Part shown: positions 17,895 to 26,418 of the stretch, one piece after another
How positions within the stretch are numbered: position 1 is the stretch's first letter
Layout: each line of letters starts with the position of its first letter
Made by a program: the position numbers and the translations under genes
The notes under the pieces: generated by a model
The model's input: the letters and a program-made list of their open reading frames with translations, nothing else
What the model was told of the DNA's origin: nothing
Databases searched by the model: none
NCBI GenBank assembly: GCA_964620425.1
Contig: CAZUGV010000007.1
Location: forward strand, 68,025-132,024
DNA: 64,000 nucleotides
Origin: DASXUG01 sp964620425
GTDB taxonomy: Bacteria > Pseudomonadota > Gammaproteobacteria > Burkholderiales > Methylophilaceae
Direction of reading: 5' to 3'

Positions 17895-19139
17895 ATGAGT
17901 AAGATGAATAGACGTAACTTTATCAAGTCTAGCAGCCTATTAGCCGCTTCAATGTTAGCTGCTGGTATGCTTTCTAGCTCAGCTTTTGCTGCGGATTTTC
18001 CGACAGCTAAAGTGAACACAACAGGTCTCGCAGTGACGGATACCACTGTTAAAGTGGGTATTTTGCACTCAGCCACAGGCACCATGGCGATTAGTGAAAC
18101 AGGTTCTATCCAAGCTGAAAAATTAGCGATTGAGCAAATCAACGCGATGGGCGGTATCTTGGGTCGTAAAATTGAAGTGATTCAAGAAGACGGCGCTTCA
18201 GACTGGCCTACATTTGCTGAAAAAGCGAAAAAATTGCTAGAAAGCGACAAAGTGGCTTCAGTGATGGGTTGCTGGACATCTGCATCACGTAAGGCTGCAT
18301 TGCCAGTGTTTGAAAAAGACAACGGCTTATTGTTTTACCCAACTTTCTACGAAGGCTTAGAGCAATCTAAAAACGTGTTCTACACAGGCCAAGAAGCTAC
18401 ACAACAAATTCTTGCAGGTTTAGATTGGATTGCAAAAGAGAAGAAAGCTAAAACTTTCTACTTGATTGGTTCTGACTACATCTGGCCACGTACTTCAATG
18501 AAAATTGCACGTAAACATATTGAACAACACTTAGGTGGTTCAGTAGTCGGTGAAGAGTACATTGCTTTGGGTGATACACAATTCGGTTCTGTAATTAACA
18601 AAATCAAATTGAAAAAACCTGATGTGATTTACGCAGCGGTAGTGGGTGGTAGTAACGTTGCATGGTTCAAACAATTGAACGCTGCTGGCTTAAACTCTAG
18701 CAAACAAACCATGTTGACTATCTCAGTAACTGAAGATGAAGTACTAGGCATTGGCGGTGAAAACTTAACTGGTTTCTACACAGCGATGAAATATTTCCAA
18801 TCTTTAGATACACCAACTAACAAAGCTTTCGTTGCTGCATTTAAGAAAAAATGGGGTGACAAATCTGTGATTGGTGACGTAACACAAGCTGCTTACTTAG
18901 GCCCATGGTTGTACAAAGCTGCGGTTGAGCGTGCTGGTAGCTTTGACGTAGATAAAGTACAAGCTGCATTGCCAGGCTACGTGTTTAAAGAAGCACCAGA
19001 AGGCCCTGTAACTGTTGAAGCTAACCATCACTTAACGACTAAATTACGTATTGGTCAATGGCAAAAAGATGGTCAAGCTAAGATTGTTTACACTTCTGAC
19101 TACATCAAACCTGATCCATTTCCAAAAGGTTATCAATAA
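17895..19139 (+). CDS. urtA: Urea/short-chain amide ABC transporter, substrate-binding protein
   Basis: Periplasmic binding protein of the UrtA/FmdD type (414 residues). The signal peptide carries NRRNFIKSSS, a twin-arginine (Tat) motif, followed by a hydrophobic stretch and AFAADFP. The mature protein opens with VKVGILHSATGTMAISETG, the family's canonical first strand, and includes GCWTSASRKAALPVFE and the C-terminal DYIKPDPFPKGYQ. It captures urea and probably formamide/acetamide for UrtBCDE. The TAGGAG ribosome site is good. A 222-bp gap with two hairpins separates it from urtB, which probably keeps binding protein more abundant than the permease. It corresponds to FmdD of Methylophilus. 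Confidence 0.95.
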   Translation: MSKMNRRNFIKSSSLLAASMLAAGMLSSSAFAADFPTAKVNTTGLAVTDTTVKVGILHSATGTMAISETGSIQAEKLAIEQINAMGGILGRKIEVIQEDGASDWPTFAEKAKKLLESDKVASVMGCWTSASRKAALPVFEKDNGLLFYPTFYEGLEQSKNVFYTGQEATQQILAGLDWIAKEKKAKTFYLIGSDYIWPRTSMKIARKHIEQHLGGSVVGEEYIALGDTQFGSVINKIKLKKPDVIYAAVVGGSNVAWFKQLNAAGLNSSKQTMLTISVTEDEVLGIGGENLTGFYTAMKYFQSLDTPTNKAFVAAFKKKWGDKSVIGDVTQAAYLGPWLYKAAVERAGSFDVDKVQAALPGYVFKEAPEGPVTVEANHHLTTKLRIGQWQKDGQAKIVYTSDYIKPDPFPKGYQ

Positions 19140-19149
19140 GATTAATGGG

Positions 19150-19173
19150 CTAGCCAGCTTAAAAGTTGGCTAG
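19150..19173 (+). terminator. Hairpin after urtA (leaky terminator or stabiliser)
   Basis: Arms CTAGCCAGCTT (19150-19160) and AAGTTGGCTAG (19163-19173), paired apart from one G-T wobble, then TTTGTTG. It starts 10 bases after the urtA stop. The short T-rich tract would allow partial termination. Confidence 0.6.
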
Positions 19174-19198
19174 TTTGTTGCTTAATTGAATGTAAGGC

Positions 19199-19223
19199 GC
19201 GGTGGTTAGCAAATAACCACCGC
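19199..19223 (+). repeat. Second hairpin in the urtA-urtB gap
   Basis: Perfect 10-bp GC-rich arms GCGGTGGTTA (19199-19208) and complement (19214-19223) around loop GCAAA. Together with the hairpin at 19150-19173 it punctuates the gap. The remaining 138 bp up to urtB is T-rich and shows no ORF. Confidence 0.65.
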
Positions 19224-19361
19224 AGTCTGCAAGTCAGCTGTCTGAAGAGTAATGTAGGTTTTAAAGTGGTGTTGATATAAGTATTAAGTTTTGTTCTCGT
19301 TTTTTCTTGTAGTTTATCTGTTTATTTTTTTCATAGAATTTTCAAGTGTTGGAGACCTATT

Positions 19362-20279
19362 ATGTTCGGTTACTCAATGGCAGACATTGGCAATATCATG
19401 GTCATGCAAGGCTTTTCGGGCTTGAGTATGTTTAGCGTGTTGCTACTCATGGCCTTAGGTTTGGCGATTATCTTCGGGCAAATGGGCGTAATCAATATGG
19501 CGCATGGTGAGTTTATGACCATCGGCGCATATACCACAGTAATGCTCTCAAAATTAGCAGTCTCATACAACCTTGTGGCGTACTACTTTGTTTTCGCCAT
19601 TATCTTGGCCTTTATTATCGCCTTTGCGGTGGGCTACTTTATCGAATTTATCATGATACGGCATCTGTATAAGCGACCCTTGGATACGCTACTGGCGACT
19701 TGGGGGCTTAGCCTGATTATGCAACAAATTTTCCGTTCCAGCTTTGGGGCAAAAGAGGTGAGTGCTGAGTTGCCAGAGTGGTTGCTTGGTTCATTCAAAC
19801 CAACGCCTGATATTGATATTCCGATTAACGGGGTGTTTGTGATGGGCTTGGCCGCTTTGGTGACCTTTGGTGTGTATATGTTTATGTTCAAATCACGTTG
19901 GGGCTTACGTGTTCGCGCTACTGTACAAAACCGTGTAATGGCGGGTGCAGTAGGTATTAATACCAAAATGGTAGATCGTGTGAGTTACGCGTTAGGTTGC
20001 GGCATTGCAGGTGTGGCAGGTGCAGCGTTTACCACGATTGCTTCTACAGGCCCAACCAGCGGTTCACTCTACATTGTGGATAGCTTTATGGTGGTGGTAT
20101 TCGGTGGTGCGGCAAGCTTGATGGGTACGATTGCATCTGCATTCGGTATCGCCCAAGCACAATCTGTACTTCAGTTCTTTATGACCAGTTCGATGGGTAA
20201 AGTCTCAACATTGCTCGTGATTGTAGTGATCTTGATGATTAAACCAGAAGGTCTGTTTGCTTCCAAACTACGTAAGTAA
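19362..20279 (+). CDS. urtB: Urea ABC transporter permease UrtB
   Basis: Inner-membrane permease of the branched-chain amino acid/urea (LivH) family, 305 residues with about eight membrane segments. Typical blocks are ALGLAIIFGQMGVINMAHGEFMTIGAY near residue 27, TWGLSLIMQQIFR, the cytoplasmic coupling region RVRATVQNRVMAGAVGIN, and VMVVFGGAASLMGT-like segment before the last helices. The block quoted first runs over residues 27-53 and is given in part. It pairs with UrtC to form the channel. The start has GGAGAC in front. Confidence 0.94.
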   Translation: MFGYSMADIGNIMVMQGFSGLSMFSVLLLMALGLAIIFGQMGVINMAHGEFMTIGAYTTVMLSKLAVSYNLVAYYFVFAIILAFIIAFAVGYFIEFIMIRHLYKRPLDTLLATWGLSLIMQQIFRSSFGAKEVSAELPEWLLGSFKPTPDIDIPINGVFVMGLAALVTFGVYMFMFKSRWGLRVRATVQNRVMAGAVGINTKMVDRVSYALGCGIAGVAGAAFTTIASTGPTSGSLYIVDSFMVVVFGGAASLMGTIASAFGIAQAQSVLQFFMTSSMGKVSTLLVIVVILMIKPEGLFASKLRK

Positions 20280-20338
20280 TGAGTCTAGCAAGCAAAGAGT
20301 GCAAGTAATCAGCATCAATAATTGAATAGGAGTACGCA

Positions 20339-21550
20339 ATGAAATTATTATCAAGCAAAATAATTGGCGGCAAAGAAGGGGCGGTGGGGTTAGCCATGCT
20401 CGCAGCAATCATCTTTGTAGTAATGCCGCTAGGGCTGGACATTTTTCGACTAAACTTAGTAGGTAAATACTTGACCTACGCCTTTGTGGCAATTAGCTTA
20501 GTATTGTTGTGGGGCAATGGCGGTATCTTGAGCTTGGGGCAGGGGATTTTCTTCGGCCTAGGTGGCTATGCGATGGCGATGTTTATGAAGTTAGAAGCTT
20601 CTGACCCAATTACTACCAAAATTCAAACGACACCTGGTATCCCAGACTTTATGGATTGGAACCAAATCACAGAGTTGCCAATGTTTTGGTTGCCTTTCAA
20701 GAGTTTGCCACTGACTATTATTGCGATTCTAACTATCCCAGCTTTATTTGCTTACATCATCGGTTTTGCCATGTTTAAACGCCGAGTAGGCGGGGTGTAT
20801 TTTGCGATTATCACCCAAGCGATCGCCTTGATTCTCACGATTTTAATCGTTGGTCAGCAAGGTTATACAGGCGGTGTGAACGGCATTACCGACCTGAAAA
20901 CAGTTCTTGGATGGGATACCCGTACCAGCAGCGCAAAATACATTCTTTATTACATGAATGGCATTCTGTTGTTTGGGGTTATTTTCTTATCTCGTTATGT
21001 GTTGTCAAGCAAGTTCGGCATGTTGTTGTTAGCGATGCGAGATAAAGAAGAACGTGTGCGTTTTTCAGGCTATGACGTATCTAACTTCAAAATATTTATC
21101 TTCTGTTTGGCTGCAATGATTTCAGCGATTGGCGGTGCAATGTTTACGCTGCAAGTTGGCTTTATGTCTGCCTCGTTTATCGGCATTGTGCCATCGATTG
21201 AAATGGTGATTTTCTGTGCGGTGGGTGGGCGTGCATCGTTGATTGGTGCGGTGTACGGCACCTTGTTTGTTAACTTTGGTAAAACATTCTTCTCCGAAAC
21301 TTACCCGGAACTTTGGTTGTTCCTAATGGGTGGCTTGTTTATCACCGTGGTGATGTTCTTCCCAGATGGTTTGGCGGGTATTTACTCAAAATTTGCAAAA
21401 AAATCTAAATTTCTACGTAAGTTTTACGGATCAGATCAACCGACTGACCCAACAACTACTAGCAAAGTAGTTGGTGCTGATGTAAAGGATATGGCACCAG
21501 CCAACGACTCAGCAGCTGAAGTGGTTAATATTAAAGGAGCAAAAGCATGA
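20339..21550 (+). CDS. urtC: Urea ABC transporter permease UrtC
   Basis: Second permease (LivM family), 403 residues, about ten hydrophobic segments. Family features include WGNGGILSLGQGIFFGLGGY near residue 58, the long periplasmic loop with PDFMDWNQITELP, the RDKEERVRFSGYDV coupling region, and GGRASLIGAVYGT. The C-terminal 45 residues are a hydrophilic tail (DQPTDPTTTSKVVGADVK). Its stop overlaps the urtD start by four bases (ATGA), so the two are translationally coupled. Confidence 0.95.
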   Translation: MKLLSSKIIGGKEGAVGLAMLAAIIFVVMPLGLDIFRLNLVGKYLTYAFVAISLVLLWGNGGILSLGQGIFFGLGGYAMAMFMKLEASDPITTKIQTTPGIPDFMDWNQITELPMFWLPFKSLPLTIIAILTIPALFAYIIGFAMFKRRVGGVYFAIITQAIALILTILIVGQQGYTGGVNGITDLKTVLGWDTRTSSAKYILYYMNGILLFGVIFLSRYVLSSKFGMLLLAMRDKEERVRFSGYDVSNFKIFIFCLAAMISAIGGAMFTLQVGFMSASFIGIVPSIEMVIFCAVGGRASLIGAVYGTLFVNFGKTFFSETYPELWLFLMGGLFITVVMFFPDGLAGIYSKFAKKSKFLRKFYGSDQPTDPTTTSKVVGADVKDMAPANDSAAEVVNIKGAKA

Positions 21551-22290
21551 GTAATACAGACTTTGTCCTCGCGATAGAAGATTTAACCGTCTCCTTTGAT
21601 GGTTTTAAAGCGGTTGATAATTTGACCATGTACATTGATAAAAATGAACTGCGCGTGGTGATTGGCCCTAACGGCGCTGGCAAAACAACGGTGCTGGATT
21701 TGATATGCGGTAAAACTAAATCCACCTCAGGTTCTATCAAGTTTATGAACAAAGAACTCACCAAGCTTTCAGAGCATGAAATTGTGCGTGAAGGGGTGGG
21801 GCGTAAGTTTCAAACCCCTTCGATTTACGAGAACTTGAGCGTATACCAAAACCTTGAAGTCTCTTACCCTAAAGGTCGAGGTGTATTCGGCAGCTTGATG
21901 TTTAAGCGTACAGAAATTGTGGATGCGGAAGTCCGCAAAATCGCTGAAGAAATTATGCTGACCGATATGTTGCATATGGAAGCAGCCTTGTTAAGCCACG
22001 GTCAAAAGCAATGGTTGGAAATTGGTATGTTGCTCATGCAAGACCCGGAGTTGCTCATGCTGGATGAACCCGTTGCAGGCATGAGTGCGAAAGAGCGCGA
22101 TCAAACCGCTGATTTGTTGAATAAAATCAGTAGCAACCGCTCTGTGTTGGTGATTGAACACGATATGGAGTTTGTGAAAAAAATCGCCCATAAAGTAACC
22201 GTGCTACATCAGGGAAAAATTTTAGCCGAAGGCGCGATGGATAAAGTGCAAGCTGACGAAAAAGTGATTGAAGTTTATTTAGGCCATTAA
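21547..22290 (+). CDS. urtD: Urea ABC transporter ATP-binding protein UrtD
   Basis: ABC ATPase of 247 residues, LivG type. Walker A is GPNGAGKTTVLD, the Q-loop region is GRKFQTPSIYENLSV, the signature LSHGQKQWLEIG (a variant of LSGGQ, typical for UrtD), Walker B LLMLDEPVAGM, and the H-loop is in VIEHDMEFV. It powers urea import with UrtE. Start overlaps urtC by four bases; urtE follows after 11 bases. Confidence 0.95.
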   Translation: MSNTDFVLAIEDLTVSFDGFKAVDNLTMYIDKNELRVVIGPNGAGKTTVLDLICGKTKSTSGSIKFMNKELTKLSEHEIVREGVGRKFQTPSIYENLSVYQNLEVSYPKGRGVFGSLMFKRTEIVDAEVRKIAEEIMLTDMLHMEAALLSHGQKQWLEIGMLLMQDPELLMLDEPVAGMSAKERDQTADLLNKISSNRSVLVIEHDMEFVKKIAHKVTVLHQGKILAEGAMDKVQADEKVIEVYLGH

Positions 22291-22301
22291 GGAGACTTGA
22301 G

Positions 22302-22991
22302 ATGTTTGAAATTGAAAATTTACAAGTAAGCTATGGCCAAAGCCAAGTCATACACGGGCTTAATTTTAAGGCCAACAAAAACGAAACCTTGGCGATTATG
22401 GGTCGCAACGGTATGGGCAAAACCACGCTGTTTAAATCGCTCATGGGTATTTTGCCAAGCAAAGTGAACAAAGCTACGGTGGATGGTGTCAGCCTTGTGG
22501 GTTCTGATAGCTATCAGCGCGTACATAAAGGTTTGGCGTATGTGCCGCAAGGTCGCTGGATTTTTCCTAGTATGACCGTGCAGGAAAATATCGAAACGGG
22601 TTTAGAGAAATCTAAAACTAAAGAAATCCCAGAAGACATTTACGCGCTATTCCCTGTGTTGTGGGAAATGCGTAAACGTAAAGGCGGTAACTTATCAGGC
22701 GGTCAACAACAGCAATTGGCGATTGCGCGTGCTTTGGTAACCAACCCAAAAGTATTGTTGCTGGATGAGCCTACCGAGGGGATTCAACCTTCCATCATCA
22801 AAGACATTGCCAAAGTGCTGAATGAAATTCGCAAGATGCGCGAAATTACGATTATTGTTTCTGAGCAAGTGCTGAGCTTTACAATGGAAATTGCAGACCG
22901 TATTATCGTGATTGATAAAGGCAAGTTCATCCACGAAGATACGCGAGATAATGTAGATGCAGCAAAAATTAAAGGTTATCTCTCAGTTTAA
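22302..22991 (+). CDS. urtE: Urea ABC transporter ATP-binding protein UrtE
   Basis: Second ABC ATPase, 229 residues, LivF type. Walker A GRNGMGKTTLFK, signature LSGGQQQQLAIARAL, Walker B VLLLDEPTEGIQPS and the H-loop replaced by VSEQVLSF, where the usual His is Gln, as is common in UrtE/LivF proteins. The GGAGA ribosome site is close. ureD starts 27 bp later, tying transport to urease assembly in one transcription unit. Confidence 0.95.
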   Translation: MFEIENLQVSYGQSQVIHGLNFKANKNETLAIMGRNGMGKTTLFKSLMGILPSKVNKATVDGVSLVGSDSYQRVHKGLAYVPQGRWIFPSMTVQENIETGLEKSKTKEIPEDIYALFPVLWEMRKRKGGNLSGGQQQQLAIARALVTNPKVLLLDEPTEGIQPSIIKDIAKVLNEIRKMREITIIVSEQVLSFTMEIADRIIVIDKGKFIHEDTRDNVDAAKIKGYLSV

Positions 22992-23018
22992 TTCCATCCC
23001 ACAAAGCCTACATAGCTC

Positions 23019-23921
23019 ATGAATGCAGTTGATTTAGCGCTTTGGAATAGGCTTCAATCAAACCCGCCAGCGGATAACCTTGGGGTTAGTCGCTGGCAGG
23101 CTGAATTGAGTTTAGGCTTTGAGTCGCGTCTGGGGCGAACCCTGTTGGCGCGGCGTAAACACACTGGTCCGTTGGTGATTCAAAAAACACTGCATCCAGA
23201 AGGTGATGCAGTTTGTCATGGCATTATCGTCCATCCCCCTGGCGGTATCGCGGGCGGCGATCATCTCGTATTAAAAGCCACGCTAGCGCAAAATGCGAAT
23301 GCCTTATTGACCACTCCAGGTGCGACTAAGTGGTACAAGGCGAATGGTAATGCAGCGCATCAAGTGCTGGACTTTACTTTAGATAATGCCACCTGTTTAG
23401 AATGGTTGCCACAAGAAAATATACTGTTTGATGGCTCACAATTAGCATTGTCGGCAGATATTCAATTAGCAGAAACTAGCGTTTATGCGGGCTGGGAAAT
23501 TCTCTGTTTTGGGCGACAAGCACAGCAAGAACAATGGCAAACAGGACGTTTTCAGCAATCACTGCGCATTTGGCGTGACCAAACGTTAATCTGGCGGGAA
23601 TGCGCCTTGCTTAATGCGCAACATCGCTTGTTTGATTCAATGGTTGGCTTGCGCGGAAATTTGGTCACTGGTAGTTTTGTTGTCGCCGCAGCGCGAGTGC
23701 CAGAAGAGATTTTGGCCGCATGCAGAGAAGTAAAGCTGACCAGTCATGCAAAATATGGGCAAGCAAAATTTGGCGTGACTGCTTTGCCGCAGATTTTTTC
23801 TGCACGTTATGTGGGCATGTCTGCCCCGCAAGCGCGCGAATATTTTGAGCAGCTATGGCAAATATTGCGACCTTGGTATGCAGGGCGAGAAAAAACGCGC
23901 CCAAGGATTTGGAATACTTAA
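23019..23921 (+). CDS. ureD: Urease accessory protein UreD
   Basis: UreD (UreH) is the scaffold of the UreD-UreF-UreG complex that delivers nickel and CO2 to apo-urease. The 300-residue protein contains HPEGDAVCHGIIVHPPGGIAGGDHL, TTPGATKWYKANG and EWLPQENILFDG, hallmark UreD blocks (the first spans about residues 65-90). It precedes ureA, the usual order in betaproteobacteria, with 41 bp between its stop and the ureA start. Confidence 0.95.
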   Translation: MNAVDLALWNRLQSNPPADNLGVSRWQAELSLGFESRLGRTLLARRKHTGPLVIQKTLHPEGDAVCHGIIVHPPGGIAGGDHLVLKATLAQNANALLTTPGATKWYKANGNAAHQVLDFTLDNATCLEWLPQENILFDGSQLALSADIQLAETSVYAGWEILCFGRQAQQEQWQTGRFQQSLRIWRDQTLIWRECALLNAQHRLFDSMVGLRGNLVTGSFVVAAARVPEEILAACREVKLTSHAKYGQAKFGVTALPQIFSARYVGMSAPQAREYFEQLWQILRPWYAGREKTRPRIWNT

Positions 23922-23943
23922 ACTTATATCAATTAAAGAGCAA

Positions 23944-23976
23944 ATGTAATGGAATTAACCCCATGGAACTAACCCC
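23944..23976 (+). repeat. 14-bp duplication of the ureA start with decoy mini-ORF
   Basis: ATGGAATTAACCCC (23949-23962) is followed at once by ATGGAACTAACCCC (23963-23976), one mismatch. The first ATG is out of frame with ureA and opens a 7-codon ORF ending TAA at 23970-23972, inside the ureA start region. AAAGAG at 23935-23940 is correctly spaced (8 bases) for the first ATG, and 22 bases from the second. An ATG-TAA start-stop occurs at 23944-23949. Confidence 0.8.
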
Positions 23977-24265
23977 AAGAGAAAAAGATAAGCTCCTCAT
24001 ATTTACTGCTGGTTTGCTGGCAGAACGTCGCAAAGCGCGCGGCTTAAAGCTCAATTATCCAGAAGCGATTGCCTATATTTCCGCCGCGATTATGGAAGGC
24101 GCACGTGATGGCAAAACCGTGGCTGAGCTTATGAGCTATGGCGCAACCTTGTTAACGCGTGATGATGTGATGGAAGGCATTGCCGAGATGATTCCAGACA
24201 TTCAGATTGAAGCGACTTTTCCTGACGGTACCAAGCTAGTCACCGTCCATCACCCTATCCCATAA
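23963..24265 (+). CDS. ureA: Urease gamma subunit
   Basis: Start at ATG 23963 gives the normal 100-residue UreA beginning MELTPREKDKLLIFTAGLLA; the frame is open further upstream inside ureD but has no family similarity there. It contains RRKARGLKLNYPEAIAYIS and ELMSYGATLLTRDDVMEG. With UreB and UreC it forms the nickel urease (UreABC)3 that splits urea into ammonia and CO2. The start codon region is duplicated (see 23944-23976). The stop codon lies in the left end of a palindromic element that separates it from ureB. Confidence 0.96.
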   Translation: MELTPREKDKLLIFTAGLLAERRKARGLKLNYPEAIAYISAAIMEGARDGKTVAELMSYGATLLTRDDVMEGIAEMIPDIQIEATFPDGTKLVTVHHPIP

Positions 24266-24387
24266 AAAATGATAACCACGTCGCCATACTGCGTTGCTTG
24301 TAAAAAATCCCTCCTTACATATTGTGTATATGCTGCGTCGGTCTTTTTTACGCGCTGCCTTCTCTGGCTTAGTGCTAATCATTTTTA
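24264..24387. repeat. Palindromic MITE-like element between ureA and ureB
   Basis: About 124 bp form one long imperfect palindrome. The ends AAAAATGATAACCAC (left) and GTGCTAATCATTTTT (right) are nearly complementary, and the inner parts TAAAAAATCCCTCC and GGTCTTTTTTACGC, CATATTGTGTATATG also pair in part. The body carries ACTGCGTTGCTTG and GCTGCGTCGG, a pattern I recognise from dispersed intergenic palindromes of proteobacteria. No ORF. It would fold into a strong cruciform or mRNA hairpin inside the urease message. Confidence 0.75.
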
Positions 24388-24403
24388 GAAATAAGAGGTT
24401 TTT

Positions 24404-24712
24404 ATGATTCCAGGTGAATATAAAGTAGCAAAAGGCGAGATTGACTTAAATGTTGGTCGAGCTACTGTGACCATTGATGTTTCGAACAAGGGCGACCGTC
24501 CGATACAAGTCGGCTCGCATTACCACTTTTTTGAGACCAATGAGGCTTTAAGTTTTGATAGGCAAGCCGCTTATGGGTTTAGGCTGAATATCGCTTCAGG
24601 CACGGCAGTGCGTTTTGAGCCTGGGCAAACCCGTACGGTAGAGCTAGTAGCATTAGCTGGAGATAGAAAAGTATATGGATTTGCGGGTAAGGTCATGGGA
24701 GCATTGAAATAA
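24404..24712 (+). CDS. ureB: Urease beta subunit
   Basis: UreB, 102 residues, begins MIPGEYKVAKGEIDLNVGR and has VGSHYHFFETNEALSFDR and RLNIASGTAVRFEPGQ, the family's defining blocks; ends GKVMGALK. It is a structural subunit of the urease trimer. GAGG lies 6-9 bases before the ATG. The stop TAA shares its last base with the ureC ATG, so the two are coupled. Confidence 0.96.
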   Translation: MIPGEYKVAKGEIDLNVGRATVTIDVSNKGDRPIQVGSHYHFFETNEALSFDRQAAYGFRLNIASGTAVRFEPGQTRTVELVALAGDRKVYGFAGKVMGALK

Positions 24713-26418
24713 TGGCATTGAAAATCGACAAACAAGCCTACGCTGAAATGTTCGGCCCCACCGTGGGCGATAAAGTGCGTTTGGCGGATACTGAGCTGTG
24801 GGTAGAGGTTGAAAAAGACTTTACCGTGTATGGTGAAGAAGTAAAGTTCGGTGGGGGTAAAGTCATTCGTGACGGCATGGGGCAAGGGCAAAAAGTGTCT
24901 GCTGAAGTCGCGGATACCGTGATTACCAATGCACTAATTATTGACCATTGGGGTATTGTGAAAGCCGATATTGGCATTAAAAATGGCTATATTTCCGCTA
25001 TCGGCAAAGCGGGCAACCCTGATATTCAGCCCGATGTAACCATTGCCATCGGTGGTGGCACAGAAGTGATTGCAGGCGAGGGCATGATTATTACGGCAGG
25101 CGGCATTGATACGCATATCCATTTTATTTGCCCGCAACAAATCGAAGAGGCGTTAATGTCTGGCGTGACCACCATGATAGGTGGCGGCACTGGCCCTGCA
25201 ACGGGTACGTTTGCAACTACGTGTACGCCAGGCCCTTGGCATATTCACAAAATGCTACAAGCAGCAGATGCTTTCGCCATGAATTTGGGCTTTTTGGGCA
25301 AAGGGAATGTCAGTTTGCCTGAGCCACTGCGTGAGCAAATTGAAGCAGGTGCGATTGGTTTGAAATTGCACGAAGATTGGGGCACCACTCCAGCCGCGAT
25401 TGATAACTGCTTAAGCGTTGCGGAAGAAATGGATATTCAAGTCGCCATCCACTCAGATACCTTGAATGAATCTGGCTTTGTGGAAACGACCATAGGCGCA
25501 TTTAAAGACCGCACCATCCACACTTTCCACACCGAAGGGGCAGGGGGCGGGCATGCGCCAGATATTATCAAAGCTGCGGGCTATGCTAACGTGTTGCCGT
25601 CTTCCACCAACCCAACACGTCCATACACAGTTAACACTATTGATGAGCATTTGGACATGCTCATGGTGTGCCACCATTTGGACCCCGCCATTGCCGAAGA
25701 TATTGCGTTTGCGGAAAGCCGCATTCGTCGTGAGACCATCGCCGCCGAGGATATTTTTCACGATTTAGGCGCATTTTCCATGATGTCGTCCGACTCACAA
25801 GCCATGGGGCGCGTAGGTGAAGTGATTATTCGCACTTGGCAAACCGCGCACAAAATGAAAGTGCAACGTGGTGCGCTTGAGGAGGATAAAAACGCAGAAA
25901 ACGACAACTTCCGCGTAAAACGCTATATCGCAAAATACACCATTAACCCAGCGCTTACACATGGCATCGCCCATTTGGTCGGTTCGGTTGAGGTCGGTAA
26001 GTTGGCGGATTTAGTGGTGTGGAAACCCGCTTTCTTTGGGGTTAAACCATTTACCATCATCAAGGGCGGTATGATAGCGGCTGCAGCGATGGGCGACCCG
26101 AATGCATCTATCCCAACACCGCAACCTGTGCATTATCGCCCGATGTTTGGTGCATTTGGTGGAGCACTTAAAACGTCAGTGACATTTGTATCACAAGCCG
26201 CTTTAAAAAACCCAGCTGTCGCGGCACTTGGCTTAAATAAGCCTTTAGTGGCAGTAAAAGGCACGCGCGATGTCAAGAAAAAAGACATGGTACATAACAG
26301 TTGGATGCCAAAAATCGAGGTAGACCCAGAAACTTATGAAGTGCTGGCAGATGGTATGTCTTTGGTGTGTGAGCCTGCAACCGTGTTGCCTATGGCACAA
26401 AGATATTTCCTATTCTAA
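24712..26418 (+). CDS. ureC: Urease alpha (catalytic) subunit
   Basis: UreC is the nickel amidohydrolase subunit; 568 residues is the standard length. Nickel ligands are visible: DTHIHFICP (His134/136 region), the carbamylated lysine in GLKLHEDWG (about residue 217), AIHSDTLNE (His about 246), FHTEGAGGGHAPD (His about 272) and Asp in a DSQAMGR context (about 360). The mobile flap histidine is in MVCHHLDP (about 320). The end is ATVLPMAQRYFLF. It shares one base with both neighbours (ureB stop, ureE start). Confidence 0.97.
   Translation: MALKIDKQAYAEMFGPTVGDKVRLADTELWVEVEKDFTVYGEEVKFGGGKVIRDGMGQGQKVSAEVADTVITNALIIDHWGIVKADIGIKNGYISAIGKAGNPDIQPDVTIAIGGGTEVIAGEGMIITAGGIDTHIHFICPQQIEEALMSGVTTMIGGGTGPATGTFATTCTPGPWHIHKMLQAADAFAMNLGFLGKGNVSLPEPLREQIEAGAIGLKLHEDWGTTPAAIDNCLSVAEEMDIQVAIHSDTLNESGFVETTIGAFKDRTIHTFHTEGAGGGHAPDIIKAAGYANVLPSSTNPTRPYTVNTIDEHLDMLMVCHHLDPAIAEDIAFAESRIRRETIAAEDIFHDLGAFSMMSSDSQAMGRVGEVIIRTWQTAHKMKVQRGALEEDKNAENDNFRVKRYIAKYTINPALTHGIAHLVGSVEVGKLADLVVWKPAFFGVKPFTIIKGGMIAAAAMGDPNASIPTPQPVHYRPMFGAFGGALKTSVTFVSQAALKNPAVAALGLNKPLVAVKGTRDVKKKDMVHNSWMPKIEVDPETYEVLADGMSLVCEPATVLPMAQRYFLF

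Noticed and set aside
23855..23962. Longer ureA with 36 extra N-terminal residues
   Set aside because: The extra part overlaps the ureD 3' end and is not found in UreA proteins; the standard start is MELTPREKDK.
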